A program made the position numbers and the translations under genes. Positions 15,291 through 23,692 of a stretch of DNA of 26,145 nucleotides are shown here, in pieces. The first letter of the stretch is position 1; each line of letters begins with the position of its first letter. Source of the DNA: Acidobacteriota bacterium (GTDB taxonomy: Bacteria > Acidobacteriota > Holophagae > Acanthopleuribacterales > Acanthopleuribacteraceae); assembly GCA_020637335.1 (NCBI GenBank), contig JACJWC010000026.1, forward strand, positions 1 through 26,145, written 5' to 3'. The notes under the pieces were generated by a model, which worked only from the letters and a program-made list of their open reading frames with translations, was not told the DNA's origin and did not search any database.

Positions 15291-17900
15291 ATGGAAAAAA
15301 GATCGGTTGGACGATTTCGTCTGGAAGGATTGTTGGGCCGTGGTGGCATGGGTAAGGTCCTGCGCGCCTACGATGAGCTGCTCGAACGTCCAGTTGCGCT
15401 TAAGGAAATGGATTACGAGCGCCGCATGAGTCCAATCGCCCGCGCGCGATTCTTACGTGAAGCCCGTATCCTCTCCAAGCTCGATCACCCCAACATCTGC
15501 AAAATCTTCGATTGGATTAGCCTGGATGGGGAAGATTACCTGGTCCTCGAATTTGTGCCCGGCGAAACGCTCAAGACCAAGATGCGCGAAGGGCTGGACC
15601 TACTGGAAAAGCTCACGATCCTCAAGAAAATTGCCACCAGCCTGGTAACGGCCCATGCGGCCAAAGTGGTCCACCGCGACCTGAAACCGGAAAATGTAAT
15701 GGTAGGAACTGGGGGCTTGGTCAAGGTCCTCGATTTTGGGTTGGCCCGTTCGCATGAAGAACCGCTTCTCCAAAATGAACACGAGGAATCCATTGATACG
15801 GGACCAGACCACACCCGACCCGGCAGCTTGGTTGGAACTCTGGCCTACATGAGCCCGGAACAAGCGCGCGGTGTGGAAGCCAAACCCGCTTCGGATATTT
15901 ATGCGCTCGGCGTTCTGGCCCAGGAACTCATTGACGAAAAACCCGTTTACGACCCAGAACTCTCTAAAGCAGCTCTTTTATTTGCCGTAGGAAATGGCCG
16001 GACATTAGCCATGAGTCCAGGTCACGATCCCGAACTGGTCAGTTTGATCAAGGCCATGCAGCAATACAGGGCCCAAGATCGGCCCAGTGCCATTGAAGTG
16101 GTTTACGCTTTGGATAAGCTCATTGCGCGGATCGAGGCGGGCCCGCGTTCTGTTCATTGGTCGCTTGTTGTCCTGCCACTCCTGTTTTTGGCCGTTGGAT
16201 TGGGGTTTTGGTTGTGGCATCAGAATCCAAAAGGTGGGCAAGTTCTGATTTGGCCCGGTCAGTTGGAATCGTTGAGTGATCACAACCAGTGGCTGGCGTT
16301 TGGGATTAGCGATATCTTACAGCAGGCCCTACAGCTCGATCCCCAATTGGCCATTATTGAACCCGATGCGTTTCAAGCCAGCAGTGATTGGCAGCCGGGC
16401 CAACCCTTACCGGCCGGCATTGATTATGTTTTGTTCCCTGGCGTCCGCAATACCGCCGATCAATTTGAGATAAGTGTAAGGGTACAGGCCCGCAGCGGTA
16501 GCGCGTTTCAACTCAAAACCCAATCGCCCAATGCCATTTTGGGCAGCATGGAACTGGCCGGCCAACTCGTTCAAAAATTGTCGACCAGCCAAATTGAACC
16601 CTTTGCAGACACGGCTAAAGACCCCTTTTTATGGCAAATGTACATCATCGGACGCGAGGCCCTACACAATCAGCAATATGAGGCATCTCTGAAATACTTC
16701 GATATTTGCCTCGAATTGGATCCTGAATTTTATTGGGCCTCGCGGGATCGTTGGTTGGCTCTGGCCAAAACGCAACCCAGTGCTTCAGCACAACTCCACC
16801 TGGAAACCTTGATCCATAATTCGGATGCCTCCCAGAAACGCCGCCAAGCCATGCTGTTGATGGGCTTAATCCAAGGCGTGGTGCCCGATCAAGCAGAACA
16901 GGCCTTGGGCTGGGCCGAGAATGTATTGCGCTTGGCCAGTGAGATCCAGGATCCATATTTAGCAGCCGAATCGCTGTTTTGGATGGGAAAAGCCTATCAA
17001 ATCCAGGCTAAACCCGAACGGGCCTTGGACTGTTTTTTAGCCGCAGAATCGCATTTCAGCCAGAACCATGACCGCTGGAATCAACTGAAATGCCTGTATG
17101 ACCAGATTTGCTGCTATGAGCAATTAGGCCAAATTCGCCCCATGGTCGAAACCGGCAATCGGTTTCTTGAACTTTTGCAAGCCTTTAAGTGTTCTCGTTT
17201 GAAAGGAGAATGGACGCTTCGCCTGGGAAAGTGTTTTGCCGAGGCGGGCGACTTCCAAACGGCGGAACGATGGTTGGACAACCATCTCCCCCAATTGGAA
17301 CCATCAGCTGCCACACCCATTCTCCAGTTGCGGATCGAACTGGACTTGGCTCGGAACCAGGACCCGAACCGTGTGGCCGCTTGGCTTGATTCAGCTTATC
17401 GACACGAGCCAGAAATGAATTTGCCCAATCTGTTGGCCCGCGCGCCGCTTCTGTTGGAAACGGGCCATGGTCAAGAATTGCAGGTTCAATTGGATCGATG
17501 GTCGTGGGCTGGGAATCGCGAAGATCAAATCCGGGCCCAAATTTGGCGTGGGTTGTGTCTAGCCCACGTAGATCAAATGGAGGCTGCAGAAACCATTCTC
17601 CTGGGCGCACTCGATGACGCTGTGTATTCACCTTCAGCGAGCGCACTCGAAACGCAGTGTCGCGGCGCGCTCGCCCAGCTGTATTTGCTCATGCACCAAT
17701 ACGAATTGGCCAAGCACTTTGCCCTCACCCAATACGAGCGCCTGTGTTCCGAAGGGGCCCGCTGGCAGCTGATCCAAAACTTAATCCTGCAATTCAGGAT
17801 TGCCGAGCAGCAACAAGACCTGTTTGCCCAAACGATCTGCTTGACCCAGTTGGCCCAATTCGACCCACAGCATCCACTCCTAACCCGCCAATACCCCTGA
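15291..17900 (+). CDS. Membrane Ser/Thr protein kinase with TPR-like C-terminal half
   Basis: This 869-aa protein has an N-terminal Hanks-type kinase domain at about 8-280: Gly-rich loop LGRGGMGKV at 15-23, Lys38 in VALKEMD, the catalytic loop HRDLKPENVM at about 128-137 and DFG at 148-150, with MSPEQARG at about 187-194 closing the activation segment. All key catalytic residues are present, so it should be active. One membrane helix at about 289-309 places the rest outside the cytoplasm. The C-terminal 550 residues start with an alpha/beta segment (about 317-430) and continue as a solenoid of TPR-like helix pairs (about 445-860). GAGG precedes the ATG. It is likely a sensor kinase; the TPR-like tail may bind a partner or peptide. 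Target and signal are unknown. Confidence 0.88.
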   Translation: MEKRSVGRFRLEGLLGRGGMGKVLRAYDELLERPVALKEMDYERRMSPIARARFLREARILSKLDHPNICKIFDWISLDGEDYLVLEFVPGETLKTKMREGLDLLEKLTILKKIATSLVTAHAAKVVHRDLKPENVMVGTGGLVKVLDFGLARSHEEPLLQNEHEESIDTGPDHTRPGSLVGTLAYMSPEQARGVEAKPASDIYALGVLAQELIDEKPVYDPELSKAALLFAVGNGRTLAMSPGHDPELVSLIKAMQQYRAQDRPSAIEVVYALDKLIARIEAGPRSVHWSLVVLPLLFLAVGLGFWLWHQNPKGGQVLIWPGQLESLSDHNQWLAFGISDILQQALQLDPQLAIIEPDAFQASSDWQPGQPLPAGIDYVLFPGVRNTADQFEISVRVQARSGSAFQLKTQSPNAILGSMELAGQLVQKLSTSQIEPFADTAKDPFLWQMYIIGREALHNQQYEASLKYFDICLELDPEFYWASRDRWLALAKTQPSASAQLHLETLIHNSDASQKRRQAMLLMGLIQGVVPDQAEQALGWAENVLRLASEIQDPYLAAESLFWMGKAYQIQAKPERALDCFLAAESHFSQNHDRWNQLKCLYDQICCYEQLGQIRPMVETGNRFLELLQAFKCSRLKGEWTLRLGKCFAEAGDFQTAERWLDNHLPQLEPSAATPILQLRIELDLARNQDPNRVAAWLDSAYRHEPEMNLPNLLARAPLLLETGHGQELQVQLDRWSWAGNREDQIRAQIWRGLCLAHVDQMEAAETILLGALDDAVYSPSASALETQCRGALAQLYLLMHQYELAKHFALTQYERLCSEGARWQLIQNLILQFRIAEQQQDLFAQTICLTQLAQFDPQHPLLTRQYP

Positions 17901-17962
17901 TTTCCACACCGCCCACATTTTTTACTTGCGCTTTTTGCTTTTGGTTAATATGAGAAAAACCT

Positions 17963-20374
17963 TTGAAGGCGGGTGGCATGCTGGTCCTGTGGATGTGTTT
18001 ATCTTTATTTGCCCAAGTTGAAGTGAATGGGCTGACCTTTGACGGATCCTTTGAAACGGGCTCGCTTGGCGCCGTGCGCTACGATTCGGACCTGCAAACC
18101 TATTGGATCCAGATTGCCAACGATAATCAAAATGCAGGTTTGCCCGATTCGTTTCGCCGCTACTTCCATTTTCGTGTGGATCATGTAGCTGGCCTTCAAC
18201 TCAAGATCCGATTTGAGCAAGTGTATTGGCACGCCGGCAATGTGCCACTGGCCAGTTACGATGGCGAAACGTGGTTCCGCATCCCCGACAGCTCTGACGA
18301 ACACATCAGCTTAAGCGTACCTTCCGATCGGGACAGTGTCTTTTTAGCCTACACCTTTCCCTATGGCGTCTCGCGGAAAAATGCGTGGTTGAGCAGCCTT
18401 ATCGATCGACCAGGTGTCCAGGTCACCTCACTTGGATTGGCCCAAGTGCCTGCACCCCTGGACCCACAAATCGGGCAAATTGAAAAAATCAGTTTGAATG
18501 GGTCGGCAGGCCAAAAGACCTTCCATGTCTGGGTGCACGCGCGGGTGCACCCCGGTGAAGTGGTTACTTCCTTCGCTGTTGAAGGCTTGGTTGAAGCGTA
18601 TCTCGATGGCTCCGATCCAGACCTCGTCTGGTTACGCGAAAATGTGCAAGTGGATGTCGTGCCTATGGTTAACCCGGTTGGCGTTTTTTTGGGCAACTAC
18701 CGAACCAATGCGCAATCGACGAATCTGGAGTCGATCTGGTGCCAGGCACCCAACCCGTTTGATGGTCACCCGGTTCCTGAGGTGGATGCCCTTAAACGAG
18801 AAGTGGATTTTATCCAGGCCAGCAGCTTACCGCTGGATCTGGCATTGAACCTCCATTGCTCCATGGAATACGCCAGTCAGGGCCATTTCCATTTCAAACA
18901 TCTGGTACCCAGCGTGTCGTCCGCATTTGAGGCCTTGGAGGATCGTTGGATCGAAGGCCTGGACCAGCACGCAACCCAATTCAATCGCGTGAATCCCGCC
19001 GCCTCCCAATTAAGCAGTTGTGCCTTCATTGAATCTTATTTCTGGAATCATTATGCCGAATCGGTGATGGCCTTGACCTTGGAACTCACCTACTTGACCC
19101 GCGATTCTGACGATCAGTGGCAGGAACCTGAAGACTATCGCCAACTAGGCCGTGAAATGGCCCATGCTATTGCCGCCTATTTCCGCAATCAGAGAACCCT
19201 ATTACCCCTGTCCGACGACACCCGGCTGCTTCTTTTAAATCACCAATACCCCAACCAAGTTGAAGTCACAGCAGGTGAAGAGTCCTTTGGCTTCAGTCTG
19301 GATCCCAACCAAGTTGAACTGTTGCAATTGGGTCGTTTCCAAGCGCCCAACCAGGTTATCGCGGATCGGACGCTCAGTTTGCAGGCGTGGCAACCGGCTG
19401 GCCCATCTATGACTGTTTTTTCACCACAAACCGCGGTCCTGAGTGAGGCCGTGGTTGCCCATGTGGCCCTCGCGCCCTGGCAAACCGAACTTGTCCTGAC
19501 CAATCAATTGGACCAGGCCCTCAACGTCACCTTGGAACGCAGTCAAACGAATGTGTCCTTGCCGCCGCATGAACCGCAACGCATTGTTCTAGAACCCGGC
19601 TTGGAATGGGAACGGGTTCGGTCGGATTCACGTGGCTTTTCCGGTTCGGTGGTTTACAGGCGTGAACCGGAATTGGCTGCAACCGTTCCCCTTGTTCCCG
19701 AGAGCAAGCGCATTTTGATTCCCCATGTGCCAGCCGATCTAAGCCGCTGGTGGCTCGGTCTGGTTTGGACCAACCTTTCCGATCAGCCCCAATCCATTCG
19801 CCTCACGGGTTATGCCCGGGAAGAACAAACGTCCCAAACCGCGGAACTGGTCCTGGCCCCGCACACTAAAGTGGTCCAACGATTTGATCTCGATTTCCCC
19901 GAACTCGCCAAAAGTGCCTGGCTTTTGGGCGAATCCGATCAGCCTATCCACGGGGTATTTCTGTTTGGAACGCAGCCCTATGCGGCCATGGCCGGTTATC
20001 CGTTGGGCAATGTGGAAAACCGATTTTTTCAGGTGCCCATGCTGCAAGGTCGGGTTTCCGATTGGCAAGGCATCACCCTCCTCAATAGCAGTGAGCAAGA
20101 TCTGCAGATCACGGCGACGCTTTTAGGGTCGGGCCCCAATCATATGCGTCAAATCCACATCCCACCGGGCCAGACCTGGGTCTCAACGTTGGAAACCTTC
20201 TGGCCCGAATCGATTTCAGGCGGCTGGCTCCATCTGGCGGGTGACCGGCCCTTTAGTGGTTTGTCCTTGGTGGGCGCCAACGATTTTTCCTGGATCGAAG
20301 GGTTCCTGCTCCAACCTGCCGAAAATCTTCCCCGGGCTTCTGTGCCCAAGGCGGGGTTCGCTTCTGAACGCTGA
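17963..20374 (+). CDS. Secreted M14 carboxypeptidase-like protein with C-terminal repeat domains
   Basis: This protein of about 800 aa has a short signal peptide (LVLWMCLSLFAQ), an N-terminal beta domain like that of cytosolic-carboxypeptidase-type M14 proteins (about 30-150), and the M14 catalytic domain (about 160-410). Zinc ligands can be assigned as His196 and Glu199 (RVHPGE) and His298 (NLHCS), with catalytic Glu374 (LTLELTY). The family's DLNR motif is replaced by TNLES at about 253-257, so the usual substrate-carboxylate Asn/Arg pair is absent. The region from about 498 on holds three related beta-rich repeats. The start is TTG at 17963 or ATG at 17978; the latter has AAGG 8 nt upstream, the former adds a basic residue to the signal peptide. 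It faces the next gene with a 4-nt gap. Confidence 0.78.
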   Translation: MKAGGMLVLWMCLSLFAQVEVNGLTFDGSFETGSLGAVRYDSDLQTYWIQIANDNQNAGLPDSFRRYFHFRVDHVAGLQLKIRFEQVYWHAGNVPLASYDGETWFRIPDSSDEHISLSVPSDRDSVFLAYTFPYGVSRKNAWLSSLIDRPGVQVTSLGLAQVPAPLDPQIGQIEKISLNGSAGQKTFHVWVHARVHPGEVVTSFAVEGLVEAYLDGSDPDLVWLRENVQVDVVPMVNPVGVFLGNYRTNAQSTNLESIWCQAPNPFDGHPVPEVDALKREVDFIQASSLPLDLALNLHCSMEYASQGHFHFKHLVPSVSSAFEALEDRWIEGLDQHATQFNRVNPAASQLSSCAFIESYFWNHYAESVMALTLELTYLTRDSDDQWQEPEDYRQLGREMAHAIAAYFRNQRTLLPLSDDTRLLLLNHQYPNQVEVTAGEESFGFSLDPNQVELLQLGRFQAPNQVIADRTLSLQAWQPAGPSMTVFSPQTAVLSEAVVAHVALAPWQTELVLTNQLDQALNVTLERSQTNVSLPPHEPQRIVLEPGLEWERVRSDSRGFSGSVVYRREPELAATVPLVPESKRILIPHVPADLSRWWLGLVWTNLSDQPQSIRLTGYAREEQTSQTAELVLAPHTKVVQRFDLDFPELAKSAWLLGESDQPIHGVFLFGTQPYAAMAGYPLGNVENRFFQVPMLQGRVSDWQGITLLNSSEQDLQITATLLGSGPNHMRQIHIPPGQTWVSTLETFWPESISGGWLHLAGDRPFSGLSLVGANDFSWIEGFLLQPAENLPRASVPKAGFASER

Positions 20375-20378
20375 TGGG

Positions 20379-20930
20379 TTAAACCGGGAAGTGGAATACC
20401 TCGCCCGTGACCACCATCAGAATGGCCATGACCAAACCACTGATCAAAAAACCGCTGAGGAAGGAAATATAAGCCAAACGCACGTATCGGTACTTTTTGC
20501 GGGCCAGGAACTGACCGAGTTGGTAGACCTCGCGAATCATCAATTCGTAGGTTTCTTCCGGGTTGTGAATGGCCTGCCACATCGCCTCGCGGTAATCCTC
20601 AAAACTCAGTTCGGTGAAACTGCCAAAAAAAAGCAGGTTGAAATGGGAATCGTGCAGGTCGGGCTTTTTGTGGTGGTGTGGTGGACTGACCGCTTTCGGC
20701 ATGATGGCATAAACGGCCAGGACCAAGGTCAACATGCAAAAGGCCATGAGGATGAAGATCGGCCAGCGCAAGAGCGGATCGCCAATGTAACGGATCGAAA
20801 GTGTCAGCACCACGGAGGACATGGTCATCAAGATATTGGCTTTGAAATCGGCCATGGAACTCAACTGAACATGGTGCGCACGGGTTTGGCGCAACATCTG
20901 ATCGATATGACCACCTGTTTTGACTTCCAC
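20379..20930 (-). CDS. PycTM (DUF5706)-family Pycsar-effector-like membrane protein
   Basis: This 183-aa protein has the PycTM outline: an N-terminal helix with HHVQLSSMADFKANILM at about 19-35 (the family's aDxKA segment), two adjacent membrane helices at about 32-51 and 56-76, a soluble section with NLLFFGSFTELSFEDYREAM at about 97-116, a helix ending in ARKKYRYVRLAY at about 142-153, and a third hydrophobic helix at about 156-177. In Pycsar phage defence such proteins are activated by cyclic pyrimidine nucleotides made by a neighbouring cyclase and damage the membrane. No cyclase is in this window. The start is GTG at 20930, after GGAGG with 6-nt spacing and immediately following the CDF stop codon. 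It could be an orphan effector or a housekeeping relative. Confidence 0.78.
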   Translation of the reverse strand: MEVKTGGHIDQMLRQTRAHHVQLSSMADFKANILMTMSSVVLTLSIRYIGDPLLRWPIFILMAFCMLTLVLAVYAIMPKAVSPPHHHKKPDLHDSHFNLLFFGSFTELSFEDYREAMWQAIHNPEETYELMIREVYQLGQFLARKKYRYVRLAYISFLSGFLISGLVMAILMVVTGEVFHFPV

Positions 20931-20931
20931 C

Positions 20932-21963
20932 TTACACCTCCAACTTGAATCCGCGCGGTTCCGTCGGTGAGGTCAATTCCTCTAAACTATGCGGAATTTC
21001 CGCTTTAAACGGTTCTTGACGGACCTGGCAGCCGGGCAACGAGCAGACCGCGCAGTAGGCGCGCCGACAGGGGTCCAAATGAAAATGGATTTCGCCTTCA
21101 AAGGGATAATCGTTCATGACCTGGTGTTCGAAGTAGTTGGTTTCCTCATGGGCCCGATCAATTGACCAGAATTCGGGGACGACCACATGCGCATCGATGT
21201 GGTGGTGGCGGCCCGACCGAATGACTCGAGTGTAGTGGATGCGGATGATGCCGGGCGCCATGTATTTGGAAAAAGTAGCGCGAATCGTTTCCAGCAGCTC
21301 GCGATCCTCAGCATCCATCAAGGCTGCAGTCGAGCCTTTCACAATCTTGAACCCGATCCAGCCCAGGTGCAGCGCAACCGCAATGGCCACGGCGGGATCC
21401 AGCCAGGTAATGCCGGTCAATAGGACCAGGCCCAGCCCGACCATGATGGCGGCACTCGTATAAAAATCGGAGATCAGGTGATGCCCACTGGCGACCAAGG
21501 TCGGCGATTTGGTGCGCTTCCCCGTGCGGATCAAGTACCAGCCCACACCCAAATTGACCAGTCCGGCAAACACGACCAGGATCAAGCCAAAATCCAAACG
21601 GCGTGGCGAAACGCCAGCGATCAGCGCTTCGACCGACTGGATAATGATCCAAATTGCCGCAATCGCAATCATGCCGCCCTCAAAGGACGAACTGAAATAC
21701 TCGGCCTTGCCATGGCCGTAGGGGTGATCGTGGTCGGCCGGTTTGGCAGCCACACCAAACAGGATCAGCGCAATACTCCCGGCGATGACATTGACAATAC
21801 TCTCCATGGCATCCGAGAAAATCGACTGGGATTGGGTAACGGCGAACGCGTAGAATTTAATGGTTAACAACACCAGGCTGACGGATACATTGAGGCGTGC
21901 TGCCCGCATACCGGTCTTGTAGTCCGCTTCCAAGCCCGGGCTGTGATCGTGATGACCCGTCAT
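20932..21963 (-). CDS. Cation diffusion facilitator (CDF) metal exporter
   Basis: This 343-aa protein has six membrane helices (about 26-215), followed by a cytoplasmic ferredoxin-like domain (about 218-295) and a short Cys-rich tail (CRRAYCAVCSLPGC at about 299-312). The intramembrane metal site can be assigned to Asp51 in TM2 (SDAMES) and His162/Asp166 in TM5 (HHLISD). The second acidic residue of TM2 (Asp49 of YiiP) is Ser55 here, a variant seen in some CDF groups. The HDHPYGHGKAEYF motif at about 78-90 is typical. It would export Zn2+, Fe2+ or a similar ion by proton antiport. GGAGG precedes the ATG at 21963. The 5' end and upstream site are duplicated 1.5 kb away. Confidence 0.88.
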   Translation of the reverse strand: MTGHHDHSPGLEADYKTGMRAARLNVSVSLVLLTIKFYAFAVTQSQSIFSDAMESIVNVIAGSIALILFGVAAKPADHDHPYGHGKAEYFSSSFEGGMIAIAAIWIIIQSVEALIAGVSPRRLDFGLILVVFAGLVNLGVGWYLIRTGKRTKSPTLVASGHHLISDFYTSAAIMVGLGLVLLTGITWLDPAVAIAVALHLGWIGFKIVKGSTAALMDAEDRELLETIRATFSKYMAPGIIRIHYTRVIRSGRHHHIDAHVVVPEFWSIDRAHEETNYFEHQVMNDYPFEGEIHFHLDPCRRAYCAVCSLPGCQVRQEPFKAEIPHSLEELTSPTEPRGFKLEV

Positions 21964-22002
21964 TTTTCGCCTCCGCCAAACTGCCTAAATTGTACACCGA
22001 TC
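21926..22002. repeat. 77-bp direct repeat, copy 1 (5' end and upstream of the CDF gene)
   Basis: This contains the first 38 nt of the CDF coding region, its GGAGG site (21970-21974) and a TACAAT-like hexamer on the minus strand. It recurs at 23391-23466 with two substitutions and one deleted base. The two copies bracket the repeat-rich, gene-poor stretch between them. Confidence 0.85.
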
Positions 22003-22010
22003 TTTTTGGG

Positions 22011-22342
22011 GGCCGTTTAGATTTGCGGCGTCCCCATCCCCCAGTTGCTCGCTGGCGCTCGCTTAACTGGGGGCCTCTATTGTTCGGATCCGTTGGATCC
22101 GCTTGGCGGTTGACCTGACTTGGTTTTAAAAGGGGGGATGGTCGCGGATTGACCTTGAGTTGGGGTTTGTACTGAAATTCTTGCAATTGAGCCCTTTCGG
22201 GATCCTGTCACGCACCAAAAAGATCTCAGTCGCGAACTGCCAGTATTGGAGCACCTCCAAAATGTGGCCCGGGTTGCCAACCCGGGTAGACGGCCGCCCC
22301 GGAACTCATGGCCAATGAATCGATCGGATTCGCTTGAATACC
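22011..22342. repeat. 332-bp dispersed repeat, copy A
   Basis: It matches copy B (22639-22970) over its full 332 bp with about 17 substitutions and no indels, by eye alignment. Inside are hairpins: CCCCAGTT/AACTGGGG near the left end, TTGGAG/CTCCAA with a 3-nt loop, and CCCGGGTT/AACCCGGG at 22268-22275/22279-22286. A minus-strand reading frame is open across it, but has no ribosome binding site and no coding character. Confidence 0.85.
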
Positions 22343-22638
22343 TGACAGGGATTTGATGAGAACCCGGACAGTTTGGAGGCAAAAACGCTTGGTGTCCGGT
22401 AGGCGTCCAATGAAGGGCGGCAGTTCGGGTAACGTTTTGGAGTGCGGGTGAGGTGTCACCGCTTTTGACGTACGGCTGAGAAGGGATCGAGCGCTACGAA
22501 CCCAAAACGGCATGTGTTTGGGGCCTGATAACCTGCAGGAGGTGGAAGCATTGCGTTGCCCTTAAACGCGTTTAGAGATCCACGAACTTTCGATGGAGTT
22601 GGGATTGTTTTCGGTTGGTGGCGTATTGATCTCTTGAG
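22343..22638. other. Spacer between repeat copies
   Basis: This is 296 nt between copies A and B. I see no gene, RNA gene or further repeat in it. Short open frames are present but without ribosome binding sites or recognisable protein sequence. Confidence 0.5.
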
Positions 22639-22970
22639 GGCCGTTTGGATTTGTGGCGTCCCCATCCCGCAGTTGCTCGCTGGCGCTCGCTAAACTGGGG
22701 GCCTCTATTGTTCGGATCCGTTGGATCCGCTTGGCGGTTGACCTGACTTGGATTTAAAAGGGGGGAGGGTCGCGGATTGACCTTAAGTTGGGGTATGCGC
22801 TGTTATTCCAACAATTGAGCCCTTTCGGGATCCTGTCACGCGCCAAAAAGATCTCAGTCGCGAACTGCCAGTATTGGAGCGCCTCCAAAATGTGGCCCGG
22901 GTTGCCAACCCGGGTAGACGGCCGCCCCGGAACTCATGGCCAATGAATCGATCGGATTCGCTTGAATACC
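22639..22970. repeat. 332-bp dispersed repeat, copy B
   Basis: This is the second full copy, the same length as copy A. The last about 130 bp differ at only two positions, both A-to-G. One falls in the loop of the TTGGAG/CTCCAA hairpin, so the stem is unchanged. The CCCGGGTT/AACCCGGG hairpin is at 22896-22903/22907-22914. The most variable patch is at the centre, about 22795-22812. Confidence 0.85.
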
Positions 22971-23014
22971 GGCTCTTCCGGGAGACCCAAATTAAGTTTT
23001 CAGCGATCATTTTG

Positions 23015-23113
23015 GGACCGTTTGGATTCGTTTATGTCCCCATCCCGCAGTTGCTCGCTGGCGCTCGCTAAACTGGGGGCCTCTGTTGTTCGGATCCGTT
23101 GGATCCGTTTGGT
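23015..23113. repeat. Partial copy C of the dispersed repeat
   Basis: About 99 bp match the left end of copies A and B, from GGACCGTTT through the GCTCGCTGGCGCTCGC segment to the GGATCCGTTGGATCCG double site. It then diverges. The right two-thirds of the repeat is missing. Confidence 0.75.
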
Positions 23114-23127
23114 CATTTTTTGCGCTC

Positions 23128-23339
23128 TGCCCGGCAGGGCAAAAGGTCAGAGCCCGGGGTGACGCGCAACGCGAGGAACCCCGGGAAAAGCCAATAAAGA
23201 CTGGGGAGCCCGCACGTGCGACACAGAAACAGGCGAAACGTAGTATTTCGAAAGAATTAAAGAAAAAGCCCTTTAGCCCGCACGGGCTCTGACATCTTGA
23301 GGTAGCTCCCAGGGTTCTGCGCTACCATTGTCACCCTGG
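23128..23339. repeat. Cluster of strong hairpins
   Basis: Four inverted repeats can be read: TGCCC/GGGCA around GGCA (23128-23141); CCCGGGGT/ACCCCGGG (23153-23160/23178-23185) with an inner GCG/CGC; GGTAGC/GCTACC (23301-23306/23321-23326); and CCAGGG/CCCTGG (23309-23314/23334-23339), the last two mutually exclusive. No gene is seen. The pattern recalls REP-like intergenic palindromes. Confidence 0.5.
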
Positions 23340-23427
23340 TCTCTGGTTTTTCGCCCAACGGGCGCCACCAAGCCTCAGGTCTGGGGCTGAGCTTCCAAGC
23401 CCAGGCTGTGATGTGATGACCCGTCAT
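23257..23427 (-). pseudogene. Broken 5' copy of the CDF gene
   Basis: On the minus strand the duplicated 76-bp segment still has GGAGG and an ATG (23427-23425), and reads MTGHH like the real CDF gene. One base is then missing, the frame shifts and the following 51 codons run into the hairpin cluster with no resemblance to a transporter before the stop. It is a duplicated start fragment, not a functional gene. Confidence 0.6.
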
Positions 23428-23466
23428 CTTTCGCCTCCGCCAAACTGCCTAAATTGTACACCGATC
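23391..23466. repeat. 76-bp direct repeat, copy 2 (duplicated CDF 5' end)
   Basis: This matches 21926-22002 with two substitutions and a one-base deletion. Weak similarity continues a few bases further left (GGTCT). It marks the right edge of the 1.4-kb repeat-rich stretch. Confidence 0.85.
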
Positions 23467-23687
23467 CCCAAAAACCGAAGGTCCAATCGCCCACCCGCGC
23501 ACCTGTGCCATTCCCTGACAGACCCTTAACCGGGCCAGTAGACAATGCGGGAAGGAAACTTCAAACAGTAAAAGACTGCGCAAATCAAGCCAATACAGCA
23601 CCCGCGCCTTGCGTGATCCCACCTGAAACCTATGGCTTTTCTGGGGTAAAATCCGGGTGCAAAACCACAATTATTTGTGAAAGTTGA
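23454..23687 (+). CDS. Possible short ORF, perhaps an orphan toxin tail (77 aa, doubtful)
   Basis: The frame is open from 23412 and can start at TTG 23454, inside the duplicated segment. No ribosome binding site is obvious. The product is proline-rich at the start (PVPFPDRPLTGPVDN) and then has four Cys (DCANQANTAPAPC, GCKTTIIC). It stops 5 nt before the next small gene, a spacing typical of toxin-immunity pairs, and the amino-acid composition looks protein-like. It may be the displaced C-terminal tail of a larger secreted or RHS-type protein, or chance. I list it at low confidence for its position. Confidence 0.3.
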   Translation: MYTDPQKPKVQSPTRAPVPFPDRPLTGPVDNAGRKLQTVKDCANQANTAPAPCVIPPETYGFSGVKSGCKTTIICES

Positions 23688-23692
23688 AAGCA

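Noticed and set aside
22077..23010. Similar minus-strand ORFs in repeat copies A and B (shared text RYSSESDRFIGHEF)
   Set aside because: They agree only because the copies are recent duplicates without indels; no ribosome binding site, and the DNA is dominated by hairpins.
22011..23113. CRISPR array
   Set aside because: Repeat units are 332 bp with one long spacer, not short regular repeats.
23086..23292. 68-aa plus-strand ORF with a basic, Lys/Arg-rich product
   Set aside because: It spans the hairpin cluster and the end of repeat copy C; no ribosome binding site or known motif.
21964..23690. IS element or transposon
   Set aside because: No transposase-like protein and no terminal inverted repeats were found; a non-autonomous element remains possible.
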